A stretch of DNA of 64,000 bases from Polaromonas jejuensis NBRC 106434 (GTDB lineage Bacteria > Pseudomonadota > Gammaproteobacteria > Burkholderiales > Burkholderiaceae_C). The stretch's first letter is position 1. Each line of letters begins with the position of its first letter. The position numbers and the translations under genes are program-made. The DNA lies in NCBI RefSeq assembly GCF_001598235.1, contig NZ_BCYO01000002.1, positions 248,001 to 312,000 of the forward strand. The letters run 5' to 3'. The notes under the pieces are model-generated. The model was not told the origin of the DNA, searched no databases, and worked only from the letters and a program-made list of their open reading frames with translations. Shown here one piece after another: positions 44,316 through 52,740 of the stretch.

Positions 44316-45107
44316 ATGAAATCAAGCAAACGTCTCTTTTCTCTCGGCATGGCAGCCGCCGCCCTGCTAGCCGCCTCTGGCATCCATGCGCAAACCGCAC
44401 TGGACGATGTGCTCAAAGCCAAAGAAATCAAGATCGCCATTCCCACCGACTTCCCGCCTTATGGCTCGGTCGGCACCGACCTCAAGCCGCAAGGCCTGGA
44501 CATTGATGTGGCGCAATACATCGCCAGCAAGCTGGGCGTGAAGGTCGAACTGATCCCGGTCACCACGGCCAACCGCGTCCCTTATCTGCAAACCAAAAAG
44601 GCAGACCTCGTGATCTCGACCCTCGGGAAAAACCCCGAGCGCGAAAAAGTGGTGGACTTCACCATCGCCTATTCGCCCTTCTTCATCGCCGTGTTCGGAC
44701 CCAAGACGCTGGCCGTCAAGGGCGCGCCCGACCTGGCCGGCAAGTCGATTTCAGTCACCCGCGGCTCGGTGGATGACATGGAACTCACCAAGATCGCCCC
44801 CTCCAGCACCGAAATGCGCCGTTTTGAAGACAACAACTCCACCGTGGCCGCCTTCGTTGCAGGCCAGGTTCAGTTGCTGGCCACCAGCGCCCAGGTCGCA
44901 GGCAGCATGATGAGCAAGAACCCGCAGCTCGGAACCGAATACAAGTTCGTCCTGAAAGACTCGCCCAACTTCATTGGCGTGGCCAAGGGCGAAGACAAGC
45001 TGCGCACCAGGATCAATGAAATCCTCAGCGACGCCAAGAAATCGGGCGACCTCGACAAGATCGCCGTGAAATGGCTGGGCCGGCCTGCCGGCGACCTGCC
45101 ACTTTGA
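44316..45107 (+). CDS. ABC transporter, polar amino-acid-type substrate-binding protein
   Basis: This 263-residue periplasmic binding protein (PBP-II, SBP_bac_3) has a signal peptide ending at SGIHAQ (about residue 26). Its mature part has the amino-acid-binding blocks IAIPTDFPPYGSVG, GLDIDVAQYIASKLGVKVEL and ADLVISTLGKNPEREKVVDF. AGGAGC lies 7-12 bases before the ATG. The likely ligand is an amino acid or related compound; which one cannot be said. Confidence 0.93.
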   Translation: MKSSKRLFSLGMAAAALLAASGIHAQTALDDVLKAKEIKIAIPTDFPPYGSVGTDLKPQGLDIDVAQYIASKLGVKVELIPVTTANRVPYLQTKKADLVISTLGKNPEREKVVDFTIAYSPFFIAVFGPKTLAVKGAPDLAGKSISVTRGSVDDMELTKIAPSSTEMRRFEDNNSTVAAFVAGQVQLLATSAQVAGSMMSKNPQLGTEYKFVLKDSPNFIGVAKGEDKLRTRINEILSDAKKSGDLDKIAVKWLGRPAGDLPL

Positions 45108-45175
45108 TGCCGCCTTTCATCACCGGTCGCTGCGGCTGAACCTGCCCAGCCGCAGCCCATCATGAGATTTTCAGC

Positions 45176-45838
45176 ATGCTCATAGAACTTGATTTTCCTG
45201 CGGTGCTTGCCGAGTGGCCCATGCTGGCCAAGGGCGTGGTCTGGACGCTGGGCCTCACGGCGGTCTCCACCGTGCTGGGCGTGGCCATCGGCATCGCCTG
45301 TGCCTGGGCCCGCGCCCACGGGCAGCGCTGGCTGCAATGGATGGTGGGTGTGTATGTTGAACTGATCCGCAACACGCCCTTCATCGTCCAGCTGTTTTTT
45401 GTGTTTTTCGGCCTGCCTGCCGCCGGCGTCAAGCTGTCGCCGGAAACCGCCTCGGTCATTGCCATGGTGATCAATCTGGGGGCTTATTCCTGCGAGATCA
45501 TTCGGGCGGGCATAGAGGCCACACCCAGAGGGCAGATTGAAGCGGCGCTGAGCCTGGCATTGAACCGCACGCAGACTTTTGTGCGGGTGGTGCTGCCGCC
45601 AGCGCTGCGCAAGGTCTGGCCTGCGCTGGTGAGCCAGATCATCATCGTGATGCTGGGTTCAGCGGTCTGCGGGCAGATCTCGGTGCAGGAGTTGAGCTAC
45701 GGCGCCAACCTGATCCAGAGCCGCAATTTCCGCGCCTTTGAGGCCTTCATCATCGCCACGCTGATTTACCTCTTGCTGTCCATGGTGGCACGCAAACTGC
45801 TGAATTGGTTGGGCTCGCGTTTTGTCTTCGGTAGATAA
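45176..45838 (+). CDS. ABC transporter permease, polar amino-acid type (first)
   Basis: This 220-residue inner-membrane permease has four to five predicted helices and the EAA coupling loop AGIEATPRGQIEAALSLALN. It forms a heterodimer with the following permease. It starts 68 bp after the binding protein stop and ends two bases before the next permease. Confidence 0.93.
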   Translation: MLIELDFPAVLAEWPMLAKGVVWTLGLTAVSTVLGVAIGIACAWARAHGQRWLQWMVGVYVELIRNTPFIVQLFFVFFGLPAAGVKLSPETASVIAMVINLGAYSCEIIRAGIEATPRGQIEAALSLALNRTQTFVRVVLPPALRKVWPALVSQIIIVMLGSAVCGQISVQELSYGANLIQSRNFRAFEAFIIATLIYLLLSMVARKLLNWLGSRFVFGR

Positions 45839-45840
45839 GC

Positions 45841-46491
45841 ATGATTGACTTCACACTCTGGGATATTTTTCGCAATCTGCTGCTGGCCCTGCGCTGGACG
45901 GTGGCGCTGTCGCTGATCGCGTTTGTCGGCGGCGGCATCGTCGGCCTGTTGCTGCTGATTGCGCGGCTCTCGGGTGTGCGCGGCGCCGGGCGGGCCGTCA
46001 GCGCTTATGTCCAGCTGTTTCAGGGCACGCCGCTGCTGATGCAGCTGTTCCTGGCCTATTTTGGCCTGGCGCTGTTCGGCATCAACACCTCGGCCTGGAT
46101 CGCTGCGGCCCTGGCACTCACCTTCTACACCAGCGCCTACCTGACCGAAATCTGGCGCGGCTGCGTCGATGCCATCCCCAAGGGCCAATGGGAAGCGGCA
46201 AAAAGCCTGGCCCTGAATTTTGGCGAGCAGTTGCGCCACATCGTGCTGCCGCAGGCCGTCCGGATTGCCGTGCCACCCACCGTCGGGTTTCTGGTGCAGG
46301 TGATCAAGGGAACGGCACTGGCTTCGGTAATCGGCTTTATCGAGCTGACCAAGGCCGGCACCATGATCACCAACGCCACCTTCAAACCCTTTGTGGTGTA
46401 CAGCTGCGTGGCGCTGATGTATTTCGCACTGTGTTTTCCGGTGTCTTTGTATGCCCGCCAACTGGAGAGGAAACTGAAAAATGAACGCTGA
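45841..46491 (+). CDS. ABC transporter permease, polar amino-acid type (second)
   Basis: This 216-residue inner-membrane permease has the EAA loop GCVDAIPKGQWEAAKSLALN. It overlaps the ATPase start by 11 bp, which indicates translational coupling. Together with the previous gene it forms the membrane core of the uptake system. Confidence 0.93.
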   Translation: MIDFTLWDIFRNLLLALRWTVALSLIAFVGGGIVGLLLLIARLSGVRGAGRAVSAYVQLFQGTPLLMQLFLAYFGLALFGINTSAWIAAALALTFYTSAYLTEIWRGCVDAIPKGQWEAAKSLALNFGEQLRHIVLPQAVRIAVPPTVGFLVQVIKGTALASVIGFIELTKAGTMITNATFKPFVVYSCVALMYFALCFPVSLYARQLERKLKNER

Positions 46492-47224
46492 AAAGACACT
46501 CGTTGAGATCAACCAGCTGCGCAAAAGCTTTGGCAGCAATGAGGTCTTGAAAGGCATTGACCTCGACGTCAAGGCCGGCGAGGTGATTGCCATCATCGGC
46601 AAAAGCGGCTCGGGCAAAAGCACGCTGCTGCGCTGCATCAATGGCCTGGAAGAGTTTCAGAGCGGCACCTTGCGGGTCGATGGCAAGCACCTGCTGCATG
46701 ACAACCCGCAAGTGATGCGCGATTTGCGCCAGCGCGTCGGCATGATCTTTCAGAGCTTTAACCTGTTTCCGCACCTGACGGTGGGAAAAAACATCATGCT
46801 GGCGCCCACGCTGGTCAAAAAGACCTCGGGCGCGCCCGCCGAAACGCAAGCCAAGGCGCTGCTGCAGCGCGTGGGCCTGGCCGAAAAATTTGAATCCTGG
46901 CCCGATCAGCTCTCAGGCGGGCAACAGCAGCGCGTGGCGATTGCCCGCGCACTGGCCATGCAGCCCTCGGTGCTGCTGTGCGACGAGATCACCTCGGCCC
47001 TGGACCCCGAACTCGTGGGTGAAGTGCTGCGCGTGGTCGAAAGCCTGGCCGACGAAGGCATGACCCTGCTGATGGTGACGCACGAAATGAATTTCGCCCG
47101 CAAGGTGTGCGACCGCGTGGTGTTCATGCACCAAGGCCGGGTACATGAGATAGGCGCGCCCGACGAAGTGTTTACCAACCCGCAAACGCCCGAGCTGAAA
47201 CAGTTTCTCGGGATGATTCAATAA
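46481..47224 (+). CDS. ABC transporter ATP-binding protein, polar amino-acid type
   Basis: This 247-residue ATPase has Walker [16 protein letters not shown], the Q-loop ([14 protein letters not shown]), signature [16 protein letters not shown], Walker [15 protein letters not shown] and H-loop [12 protein letters not shown]. The '[11 protein letters not shown]' form is usual in the GlnQ/HisP family. It completes the four-gene uptake operon behind the GntR gene. Confidence 0.95.
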   Translation: MNAEKTLVEINQLRKSFGSNEVLKGIDLDVKAGEVIAIIGKSGSGKSTLLRCINGLEEFQSGTLRVDGKHLLHDNPQVMRDLRQRVGMIFQSFNLFPHLTVGKNIMLAPTLVKKTSGAPAETQAKALLQRVGLAEKFESWPDQLSGGQQQRVAIARALAMQPSVLLCDEITSALDPELVGEVLRVVESLADEGMTLLMVTHEMNFARKVCDRVVFMHQGRVHEIGAPDEVFTNPQTPELKQFLGMIQ

Positions 47225-47312
47225 ACTACGGTGAATCGCCTATTGCCAGCGCCACCAAGACCGTCGGCCTGGCACAAGCTGCCCTGTAATCGCCTGATTT
47301 TCAAACACCGAC

Positions 47313-47591
47313 ATGACGCCCCAGGCGCAACTTGCCCGCATGCAGGACGCCCTGCAGCAACTGCGGGCCGACACCCTGACCGTGGCTGCCTTCTCGCAGC
47401 TGGCGCAAAGCCAGCCGGCGCTTGAGGCCACGCTGCCACCGCGTTTTCACGAAGTGCTGATGCAGCTGCTGGACCGGCTGGAGTCCAGCGCCCTGTTCAC
47501 CGAGGAAAGCTGCTCCTTCAGCCGGAAAGACTTGCTGGACAGCCTGCAGCTGTGGCTGGACAAGGCACAGTTGCAGCTTCAAAAAGCCTGA
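47313..47591 (+). CDS. Hypothetical protein (92 aa)
   Basis: This 92-residue helical protein (MTPQAQLARMQDALQQLRAD) is rich in Gln and Leu and has no recognised domain. It lies 88 bp after the ATPase gene and is convergent with the MerR gene. Coding character is reasonable, but the function is unknown. The heptad pattern of Leu suggests a small coiled-coil or helical bundle. Confidence 0.55.
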   Translation: MTPQAQLARMQDALQQLRADTLTVAAFSQLAQSQPALEATLPPRFHEVLMQLLDRLESSALFTEESCSFSRKDLLDSLQLWLDKAQLQLQKA

Positions 47592-47631
47592 GCGCCTGTA
47601 CCCAAGGGCGCGGGTACACGATTGGCGGCCA

Positions 47632-48117
47632 TCAGACGTGGCGCTTCACGCCGGCGGGCCGGCCGTCGCCAACGTGGTCCTGCGCCGGCAGTGCATCGGC
47701 GCGCTCATGCAGCGCTTCGATGATGTGGCAACGGGCGTCCGTGCCGTCGCAGCGGTCGCGCAAGGCCTTCAGGTCTTTTTCCAGGGCCCGCAACTCCGCC
47801 AGGCGGGCGCGCACATGCGCCAGGTGGCCGTCGAGGGCGTCACGCGCCGCGTCGCAGTCGGCCTTGCGGGTCAGGTCCAGCCCCAGCAGCGTGCGCACCT
47901 CGTCCAGCGACATGTCCATGGCGCGGCAAAAGCGGATGAAGCGCAGCTGGTGCACATCGCCCTTGCTATAAAAACGGTAGCTGTTCTCGCTCCTCCCATG
48001 CGGGCTGAGGAGCTTTTCCTTCTCATAAAACCGGATGTTGGCGGCCGACACGCCGCTCAAGGCGGCCGCCTCGCCGATCTGATAACCCCTGGGCGCTTGC
48101 GGGTTTGTGGATGCCAT
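47632..48117 (-). CDS. MerR-family heavy-metal regulator (CadR/PbrR-like)
   Basis: This 161-residue metalloregulator has an N-terminal winged HTH (IGEAAALSGVSAANIRFYEKE) and a dimer helix. Cys88, Cys123 and Cys130 have the spacing of CadR-type Cd/Pb sensors (35 then 7 residues), with a C-terminal RCDGTDARCHII loop. The family activates and represses a divergent promoter by bending DNA in response to a metal. It is divergent from the CDF transporter; the dyad at 48124-48144 is the probable operator. The start at 48117 is chosen from family similarity. Confidence 0.92.
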   Translation of the reverse strand: MASTNPQAPRGYQIGEAAALSGVSAANIRFYEKEKLLSPHGRSENSYRFYSKGDVHQLRFIRFCRAMDMSLDEVRTLLGLDLTRKADCDAARDALDGHLAHVRARLAELRALEKDLKALRDRCDGTDARCHIIEALHERADALPAQDHVGDGRPAGVKRHV

Positions 48118-48120
48118 CGC

Positions 48121-48144
48121 TTGACCTTGAAGTGGCTTGAAGGT
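48121..48144 (+). promoter_or_regulatory. MerR-type operator dyad with -35 TTGACC
   Basis: TTGACC (48121-48126) overlaps the left arm of a near-perfect dyad: ACCTTGAAG (48124-48132) and CTTGAAGGT (48136-48144) around a TGG centre, with only one mismatch between arms. The size and layout match operators of MerR/CadR/PbrR regulators, which sit between a -35 and an over-spaced -10. A plausible -10 region lies at about 48147-48154. It would drive the CDF gene and possibly the copper genes downstream. Confidence 0.75.
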
Positions 48145-48204
48145 TTCCAATGATGCCACTGATTCAAAAAGCACGAAGAAACCGCGAAGAACAAAGGAAA
48201 CCCG

Positions 48205-48864
48205 ATGTCAGCCCACTGCCCCCACGACCACCCCGCCACCGAAGCCGGGACCAGCCACTCGCGCTACCGGAAAATTCTCTGGATCGCGCTGGCCATCAAC
48301 CTGGCCATGTTCATGCTCGAGATCGGCGCCGGCTTGCGCGCCGGTTCGGCGTCCCTGCTGGCTGATGCCATCGATTTTTTTGGCGACTCGGCCAACTACG
48401 CCGTGACGCTGGTGGTGTTGTCTATGGGCGGGCTCTGGCGCGCGCGCGCGGCATGGCTCAAGGGCGGCAGCATGCTGGTGTTTGGCCTGTGTGTGATGGC
48501 CCGGGCGTTGTGGATGTTCACCCAAGGCGGCGTGCCCGAGGCCTTCACCATGGGCGGCATCGGCTTGCTGGCGCTGCTGGCCAACGGCGCGGTCGCCCTC
48601 ATGCTCTATGCCTGGCGCGAGGGCGATGCCAACATGCGCAGCGTCTGGCTGTGTTCACGCAATGACGCGCTGGGCAACCTGGCCGTGATGGCGGCGGCGC
48701 TGGGCGTGTTCGGCACCGGCTCGGCCTGGCCCGACCTGGCCGTGGCAGGCGTGATGGCAGGCCTGGCCATCACCAGCGGCTGGACCGTGATGCGCCAGGC
48801 GCGGCGGGAACTCAAGACCCTCAAGCCGGTACCGCAGGCCGCCACTGAACATCAGGGCTTTTAA
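48205..48864 (+). CDS. Cation diffusion facilitator family transporter lacking the C-terminal domain
   Basis: This 219-residue inner-membrane transporter of divalent cations has about six helices. It carries the CDF metal-site Asp residues in LLADAIDFFGDSANYAVTL (helix 2) and in SVWLCSRNDALGNLAV (helix 5), and a His-rich N-terminus (MSAHCPHDHPATEAGTSHS). It stops directly after helix 6, without the cytosolic ferredoxin-like domain of typical CDF proteins. AAAGGAAA precedes the ATG. It is controlled by the adjacent MerR gene and may export Cd, Zn, Co or another ion. Confidence 0.88.
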   Translation: MSAHCPHDHPATEAGTSHSRYRKILWIALAINLAMFMLEIGAGLRAGSASLLADAIDFFGDSANYAVTLVVLSMGGLWRARAAWLKGGSMLVFGLCVMARALWMFTQGGVPEAFTMGGIGLLALLANGAVALMLYAWREGDANMRSVWLCSRNDALGNLAVMAAALGVFGTGSAWPDLAVAGVMAGLAITSGWTVMRQARRELKTLKPVPQAATEHQGF

Positions 48865-48867
48865 TCC

Positions 48868-48889
48868 CATCGGTTATCATTTACCGATG
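48868..48889. promoter_or_regulatory. Perfect 7-bp inverted repeat over the start codon of the gene at 48887
   Basis: CATCGGT (48868-48874) and ACCGATG (48883-48889) are perfect complements separated by eight A/T-rich bases, and the right arm contains the start codon. It could be a regulator's binding site or an RNA hairpin that blocks translation. No ribosome site is visible for this gene, which makes the second idea worth testing. Confidence 0.4.
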
Positions 48890-49345
48890 CGTTTTCTGCT
48901 CTTCGCGCTCATGATCGTCCTGCTGCCCCTGCGCGGCTGGGTCGGGGATGCGATGGCGACGGAAATGGCACTGGCCCAGCTGCAGCACCCGTCATCCGCT
49001 ACAAAAAACATAGCAGTAGACACCCATGAAACAAGGGCTGAGACGCATTTTCATCATGAAATAGCGATGCCAGACCGGGTCCATGAGCTGCAGGCAGCAA
49101 ATCACACGCACGAGGCGCAGGCCATTGACGACTGCGCGGGTCACGCGCCCGATGACGCCTCCTCTCACCTGACGGACGGACACTGCGGGGCTTGCGCCGC
49201 CTGCCAGGCTTGCCACACGGTCGGCTTGTCTTCAAGCACCGCCGACTTGAACCTCGTTGTCAATTCGCCCACGCTGCCACATTCGCTGGCAGCCCAATTT
49301 GCCAGTGCTGAAGCCGCACTGGGCCAAAAACCCCCGATTTCCTGA
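48887..49345 (+). CDS. Secreted His/Cys-rich hypothetical protein
   Basis: This 152-residue protein begins MRFLLFALMIVLLPLRGWVG, a signal-like hydrophobic start. The second half holds CGACAACQACH, a closely spaced Cys cluster, and many His residues, as expected for a metal-binding envelope protein. Residues about 38-60 are encoded by a copy of the dispersed ATAGC-type repeat. It lies 22 bp behind the CDF gene and before the copper genes, so it is probably part of the same transcript. I know no assigned function. Confidence 0.65.
   Translation: MRFLLFALMIVLLPLRGWVGDAMATEMALAQLQHPSSATKNIAVDTHETRAETHFHHEIAMPDRVHELQAANHTHEAQAIDDCAGHAPDDASSHLTDGHCGACAACQACHTVGLSSSTADLNLVVNSPTLPHSLAAQFASAEAALGQKPPIS
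48998..49065. repeat. Dispersed ATAGC-type repeat, copy h, inside a coding region
   Basis: GCTACAAAAAACATAGCAGT, then ACACCCATGAAACAAGGGCT and an A/T-rich end follow the same order as the intergenic copies. Unlike the others it lies within an open reading frame (residues about 38-60 of the protein starting at 48887) and leaves it open. Confidence 0.7.
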
Positions 49346-49456
49346 TCCCCAGGCCCGTATTGGGTCTGTACCTGCCGTCCGGCGCGGGTTTGAAGCCCGC
49401 CTGCCCGTACAAGCGCGATGCCTGGCATCGCAGACGCATGTATTTCAGGAGATCTT
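49346..49456. other. Intergenic stretch with two hairpins
   Basis: A stem GCGGG/CCCGC (49384-49400) is followed by a stronger GCGATGC/GCATCGC stem (49415-49431) with a 3-base loop. No T-tract follows, so they are not clear terminators. They may affect stability or partial termination between the His/Cys-rich gene and the rest of the copper genes. Confidence 0.4.
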
Positions 49457-49810
49457 GTGAGCCTTCGATTGACTTCAACAAACCCGCACACCTGGCTTGC
49501 GGTATTGCTGCTACCCCTGTGGAGCACCGCCGCCATGGCACAGGTTTCGGCAGCTGCTTTACCGCCAGCACCACCCGCCCCCCCATCAGCCCTGGCGGCA
49601 CCTGCGGCCTACCACTCTGCTCTGGACGGCTACCAGCCCTACACCGACGAAAAAACCGTCAACTGGAAAGAGGCCAATGACACCACGGCCCGCATTGGTG
49701 GCTGGCGTACTTACGCCAAAGAGGCCAGCCAGCGCGAGTCCGGGGCCAGACCGCAGGTGCCAGATGCCGCGACCCCGCCCGACCCACACGCCGGACACGC
49801 CAAACCGTGA
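49457..49810 (+). CDS. Small secreted Pro/Ala-rich protein of the copper cluster
   Basis: This 117-residue protein has a signal peptide (WLAVLLLPLWSTAAMAQ; cleaved about residue 27), a Pro/Ala-rich segment, then YQPYTDEKTVNWKEANDTTARIGGWRTYAKEA and a His-containing tail (DPHAGHAKP). The start is GTG 49457, with AGGAGAT at 49448-49453. It overlaps or adjoins the TolC-like gene. Homologues are usually hypothetical proteins in copper/silver resistance operons; the role is unknown. Confidence 0.75.
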   Translation: MSLRLTSTNPHTWLAVLLLPLWSTAAMAQVSAAALPPAPPAPPSALAAPAAYHSALDGYQPYTDEKTVNWKEANDTTARIGGWRTYAKEASQRESGARPQVPDAATPPDPHAGHAKP

Positions 49811-49821
49811 AAGAGCCAACG

Positions 49822-51240
49822 ATGAGAACGATTTTTCGATGGGGCGCGGTGGCCACCGCCACCCTTGTGCTGGCAGGCTGTGCTTCTGTCAATATTGATC
49901 AGGCAGTGTCTGCAACCAACGACTCCACCAGCGGCTTTACCCAAGGCAAGCTTGAGCTCAGCCGCACCGAGCAGCAAGGGCAAGCCAGAGCCAGGCTGAG
50001 CAGCGAGCTGCTGGCCAAGCCACTCAGCATGGAGGATGCGGTGCAACTGGCCCTGTCCAACAGCCCGGCCGTGCAATCCCTGCTCGCCCAAAGTTGGGCC
50101 GACATGGCTTCGGCGAATCAGATGGGTCGTATCGCCAACCCGCTCTTCACCTTTGAACGGACTACCTTTGGCAGCGAGCTTGAACTGAACCGCTTGCTGT
50201 CGTTTGGCCTGCTGGATTTGCTGACGTTGCCGCAACGCGTGGCCATTTCGCGCGGCCAGATCGCGCAGGCCAAGGTACAACTCAGCGCCAGCGTGGTCGA
50301 ACAAGTCACGCAAGTGCGCCAGTCCTGGGTACGCGCCGTCGCCGCACGGCAGACCCTGGAATATGCCAATCAGGTCAACCGCAGCGCACAGGCGAGTGCC
50401 GAACTGGCCAAGCGCATGCAGCAGGTGGGCAATTTCACCAGGCTGCAGCGGGCCCGCCAGCAGGTTTTTTATGCCGATGCCGTGGCGCAACTGGCGTCAA
50501 GCCGGCATGCGGCCACCGCCGCCCGTGAAGAGTTGACGCGCCAACTGGGTTTGACGGACGAACAAGCCGCGCAACTCAAGCTGCCTGAGCGTCTGCCCGA
50601 CTTGCCCAAGGAGCCGCGCCAGGCCGGTGTTGTGAGCGCCAACGCCACGCAACAACGCCTGGATGTCCAGATGGCGCGCCATCAACTGGATGTCGCCGGT
50701 AAATCACAAGGCTTGAACCTGATCACCAGCCTGGTTGACGTGGAACTTGGCATTCGCCGCGACACGGTGTTTGACAACGCGGCAGGCACCAGCACGCCGC
50801 GCAAGGGCTACGAGTTGGGGATACGCCTGCCGATCTTCGATTGGGGTTCTGCGAAGCGAGATGCCATGAACGCGCAGTCGCTGGCGGCAGCCAACCGCTA
50901 CGAGAGCACGGTTCGCGGGGCGTCGTCGCAACTGCGGGAAAGCTATTCGGCCTATCGCACCGCCTACGACGTGGCGCGCCACTACCGCGATGAGATCGTG
51001 CCGCTACGCAAGACCATGGCCGAAGAAAACCTGCTTCGCTACAACGGCATGCTGATAGGCGTGTTCGAACTGCTGGCCGATAACCGCGACCAGATCTCCA
51101 GCGTGACGGCTGCCATCAACGCCTGCCAGCAGTTCTGGCTCGCCGATGCCGCACTTGCAGCCTCCATGATCGGCAAGCCGACCGCCACGATGATGGCCGC
51201 GCCTGCTGCCGGTGCTGCTGGCGAAGCCGCCGGTCACTGA
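49822..51240 (+). CDS. TolC-family outer-membrane lipoprotein without adjacent pump
   Basis: This 472-residue protein has a lipobox (TLVLAGCAS, Cys at about 20), two outer-membrane efflux repeats of Ala/Gln-rich helices, and a C-terminal tail rich in Ala/Met. It resembles CusC/CzcC-like channels in the metal branch, but no adaptor or RND pump gene is beside it. A GTG at 49807 overlaps the previous stop; the ATG at 49822 fits the signal peptide better. It is part of the copper gene run. Confidence 0.9.
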   Translation: MRTIFRWGAVATATLVLAGCASVNIDQAVSATNDSTSGFTQGKLELSRTEQQGQARARLSSELLAKPLSMEDAVQLALSNSPAVQSLLAQSWADMASANQMGRIANPLFTFERTTFGSELELNRLLSFGLLDLLTLPQRVAISRGQIAQAKVQLSASVVEQVTQVRQSWVRAVAARQTLEYANQVNRSAQASAELAKRMQQVGNFTRLQRARQQVFYADAVAQLASSRHAATAAREELTRQLGLTDEQAAQLKLPERLPDLPKEPRQAGVVSANATQQRLDVQMARHQLDVAGKSQGLNLITSLVDVELGIRRDTVFDNAAGTSTPRKGYELGIRLPIFDWGSAKRDAMNAQSLAAANRYESTVRGASSQLRESYSAYRTAYDVARHYRDEIVPLRKTMAEENLLRYNGMLIGVFELLADNRDQISSVTAAINACQQFWLADAALAASMIGKPTATMMAAPAAGAAGEAAGH

Positions 51241-51270
51241 TGGCCCGCACAACCTGATAACGGAATTCAT

Positions 51271-52683
51271 ATGACGAACAGAAGAAATTTTTTGACAGGC
51301 GCTGGCGCACTGACGACGGCCGCCTGCGCCGCGGCGGTCAGTCGGGTTGCCATGGCGGCACTGCCCGAGCCCATACTCCAGACCAAGCCCGACACCATGC
51401 CGCCCCTGGTGCCCAGCACCGGCCGCCCCTACAACCCGGTGGTCACCCTCAACGGCTGGACGCTGCCCTGGCGCATGAACAATGGCGTGAAGGAATTCCA
51501 CCTGGTGGCCGAACCCGTGGTGCGCGAGATGTCGCCCGGCTTCAAGGCGCATCTGTGGGGCTACAACGGCCAGTCACCGGGGCCCACCATCGAGGTGGTG
51601 GAAGGCGACCGGGTGCGCATCTTTGTGACCAACAAGCTGACGGAGCACACCAGCGTGCACTGGCATGGCCAACGACTGCCCAACGGCATGGATGGCGTGT
51701 CGGGCCTGACGCAGCCGGCCATTCCGGCAGGCAAGACCTTTGTCTACGAGTTTGTCGCACGCCGCCCAGGCACCTTTATGTACCACCCGCATGCCGACGA
51801 GATGACGCAGATGGCCATGGGCATGATGGGTTTCTGGATCACGCACCCCAAGGCCAGGCATCCGCTGATCGATGAGGTCAACCGCGATTTCGTGTTCCTG
51901 CTCAATGCCTACGACATCGATCCCGGCGCCTACACGCCCAAGATCATGACCATGCTCGACTTCAACCTCTGGAGCTGGAACAGCCGGGTCTTTCCGGGCA
52001 TTGACCCGCTGGTGGTGCGCAAGAACGACAAGGTGCGCATCCGCATCGGCAACCTGACCATGACCAACCACCCTATGCACTTGCACGGACATGAGTTTTT
52101 GGTGACGGGCACGGACGGCGGCCCCACGCCGAAATCGACCCGCTGGCCCGAGGTGACGACCGATGTGGCAGTGGGCCAGATGCGGCAAATCGAGTTCCTG
52201 GCCGACGAAGAAGGCGACTGGGCCTTTCATTGCCACAAGAGCCACCACACCATGAACGCCATGGGCCACGACGTGCCGACCATGATTGGCGTGGACCACC
52301 GAAAAGTCGTGCGCGACATCACCAACGTCATCCCCGACTACATGGTGATGGGCGAGCGCGGCATGGCCGACATGGGCGAGATGGAAATGCCTTTGCCCGA
52401 CAACACTGCGCCCATGATGACCGGCGCCGGCCCGTTCGGCTCGGTTGAGATGGGCGGCATGTTCAGCATGGTCAAGGTGCGCAAAGACCAAAAGCCCGGC
52501 GACTACAAAGACCCGGGCTGGTACAAGCACCCGGCAGGCGAAGTGGCCTACGAGTGGACAGGCGCATTGCCTAACCCTGCGCGCTTTGCGGCAGAGGGGG
52601 GCAAATCCATGCCCGTGCAGAACATGCCAGCGAAAGAAGTCGAAGTCCAAGTGCGCAAACCTATGGGCAACATGAAACATTGA
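51271..52683 (+). CDS. Periplasmic multicopper oxidase (CopA/CueO-like)
   Basis: This 470-residue copper-dependent oxidase has a Tat signal (NRRNFLTG at residues 3-10). It shows copper sites HWHG (130-133), HPH (172-174), HPMHLHGHEF (about 268) and HCHKSHH (about 319). After that comes a Met-rich stretch (GERGMADMGEMEMPLP and MMTG) that likely binds copper. It probably detoxifies Cu(I) by oxidation in the periplasm. It is shorter than CopA of Pseudomonas (about 600). It follows the TolC-like gene by 30 bp. Confidence 0.92.
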   Translation: MTNRRNFLTGAGALTTAACAAAVSRVAMAALPEPILQTKPDTMPPLVPSTGRPYNPVVTLNGWTLPWRMNNGVKEFHLVAEPVVREMSPGFKAHLWGYNGQSPGPTIEVVEGDRVRIFVTNKLTEHTSVHWHGQRLPNGMDGVSGLTQPAIPAGKTFVYEFVARRPGTFMYHPHADEMTQMAMGMMGFWITHPKARHPLIDEVNRDFVFLLNAYDIDPGAYTPKIMTMLDFNLWSWNSRVFPGIDPLVVRKNDKVRIRIGNLTMTNHPMHLHGHEFLVTGTDGGPTPKSTRWPEVTTDVAVGQMRQIEFLADEEGDWAFHCHKSHHTMNAMGHDVPTMIGVDHRKVVRDITNVIPDYMVMGERGMADMGEMEMPLPDNTAPMMTGAGPFGSVEMGGMFSMVKVRKDQKPGDYKDPGWYKHPAGEVAYEWTGALPNPARFAAEGGKSMPVQNMPAKEVEVQVRKPMGNMKH

Positions 52684-52740
52684 TCACCTGATCGCTTTTT
52701 CTTCAACCTCCTGTTCCCTTCCTTTTAAAACGAAAGAACC

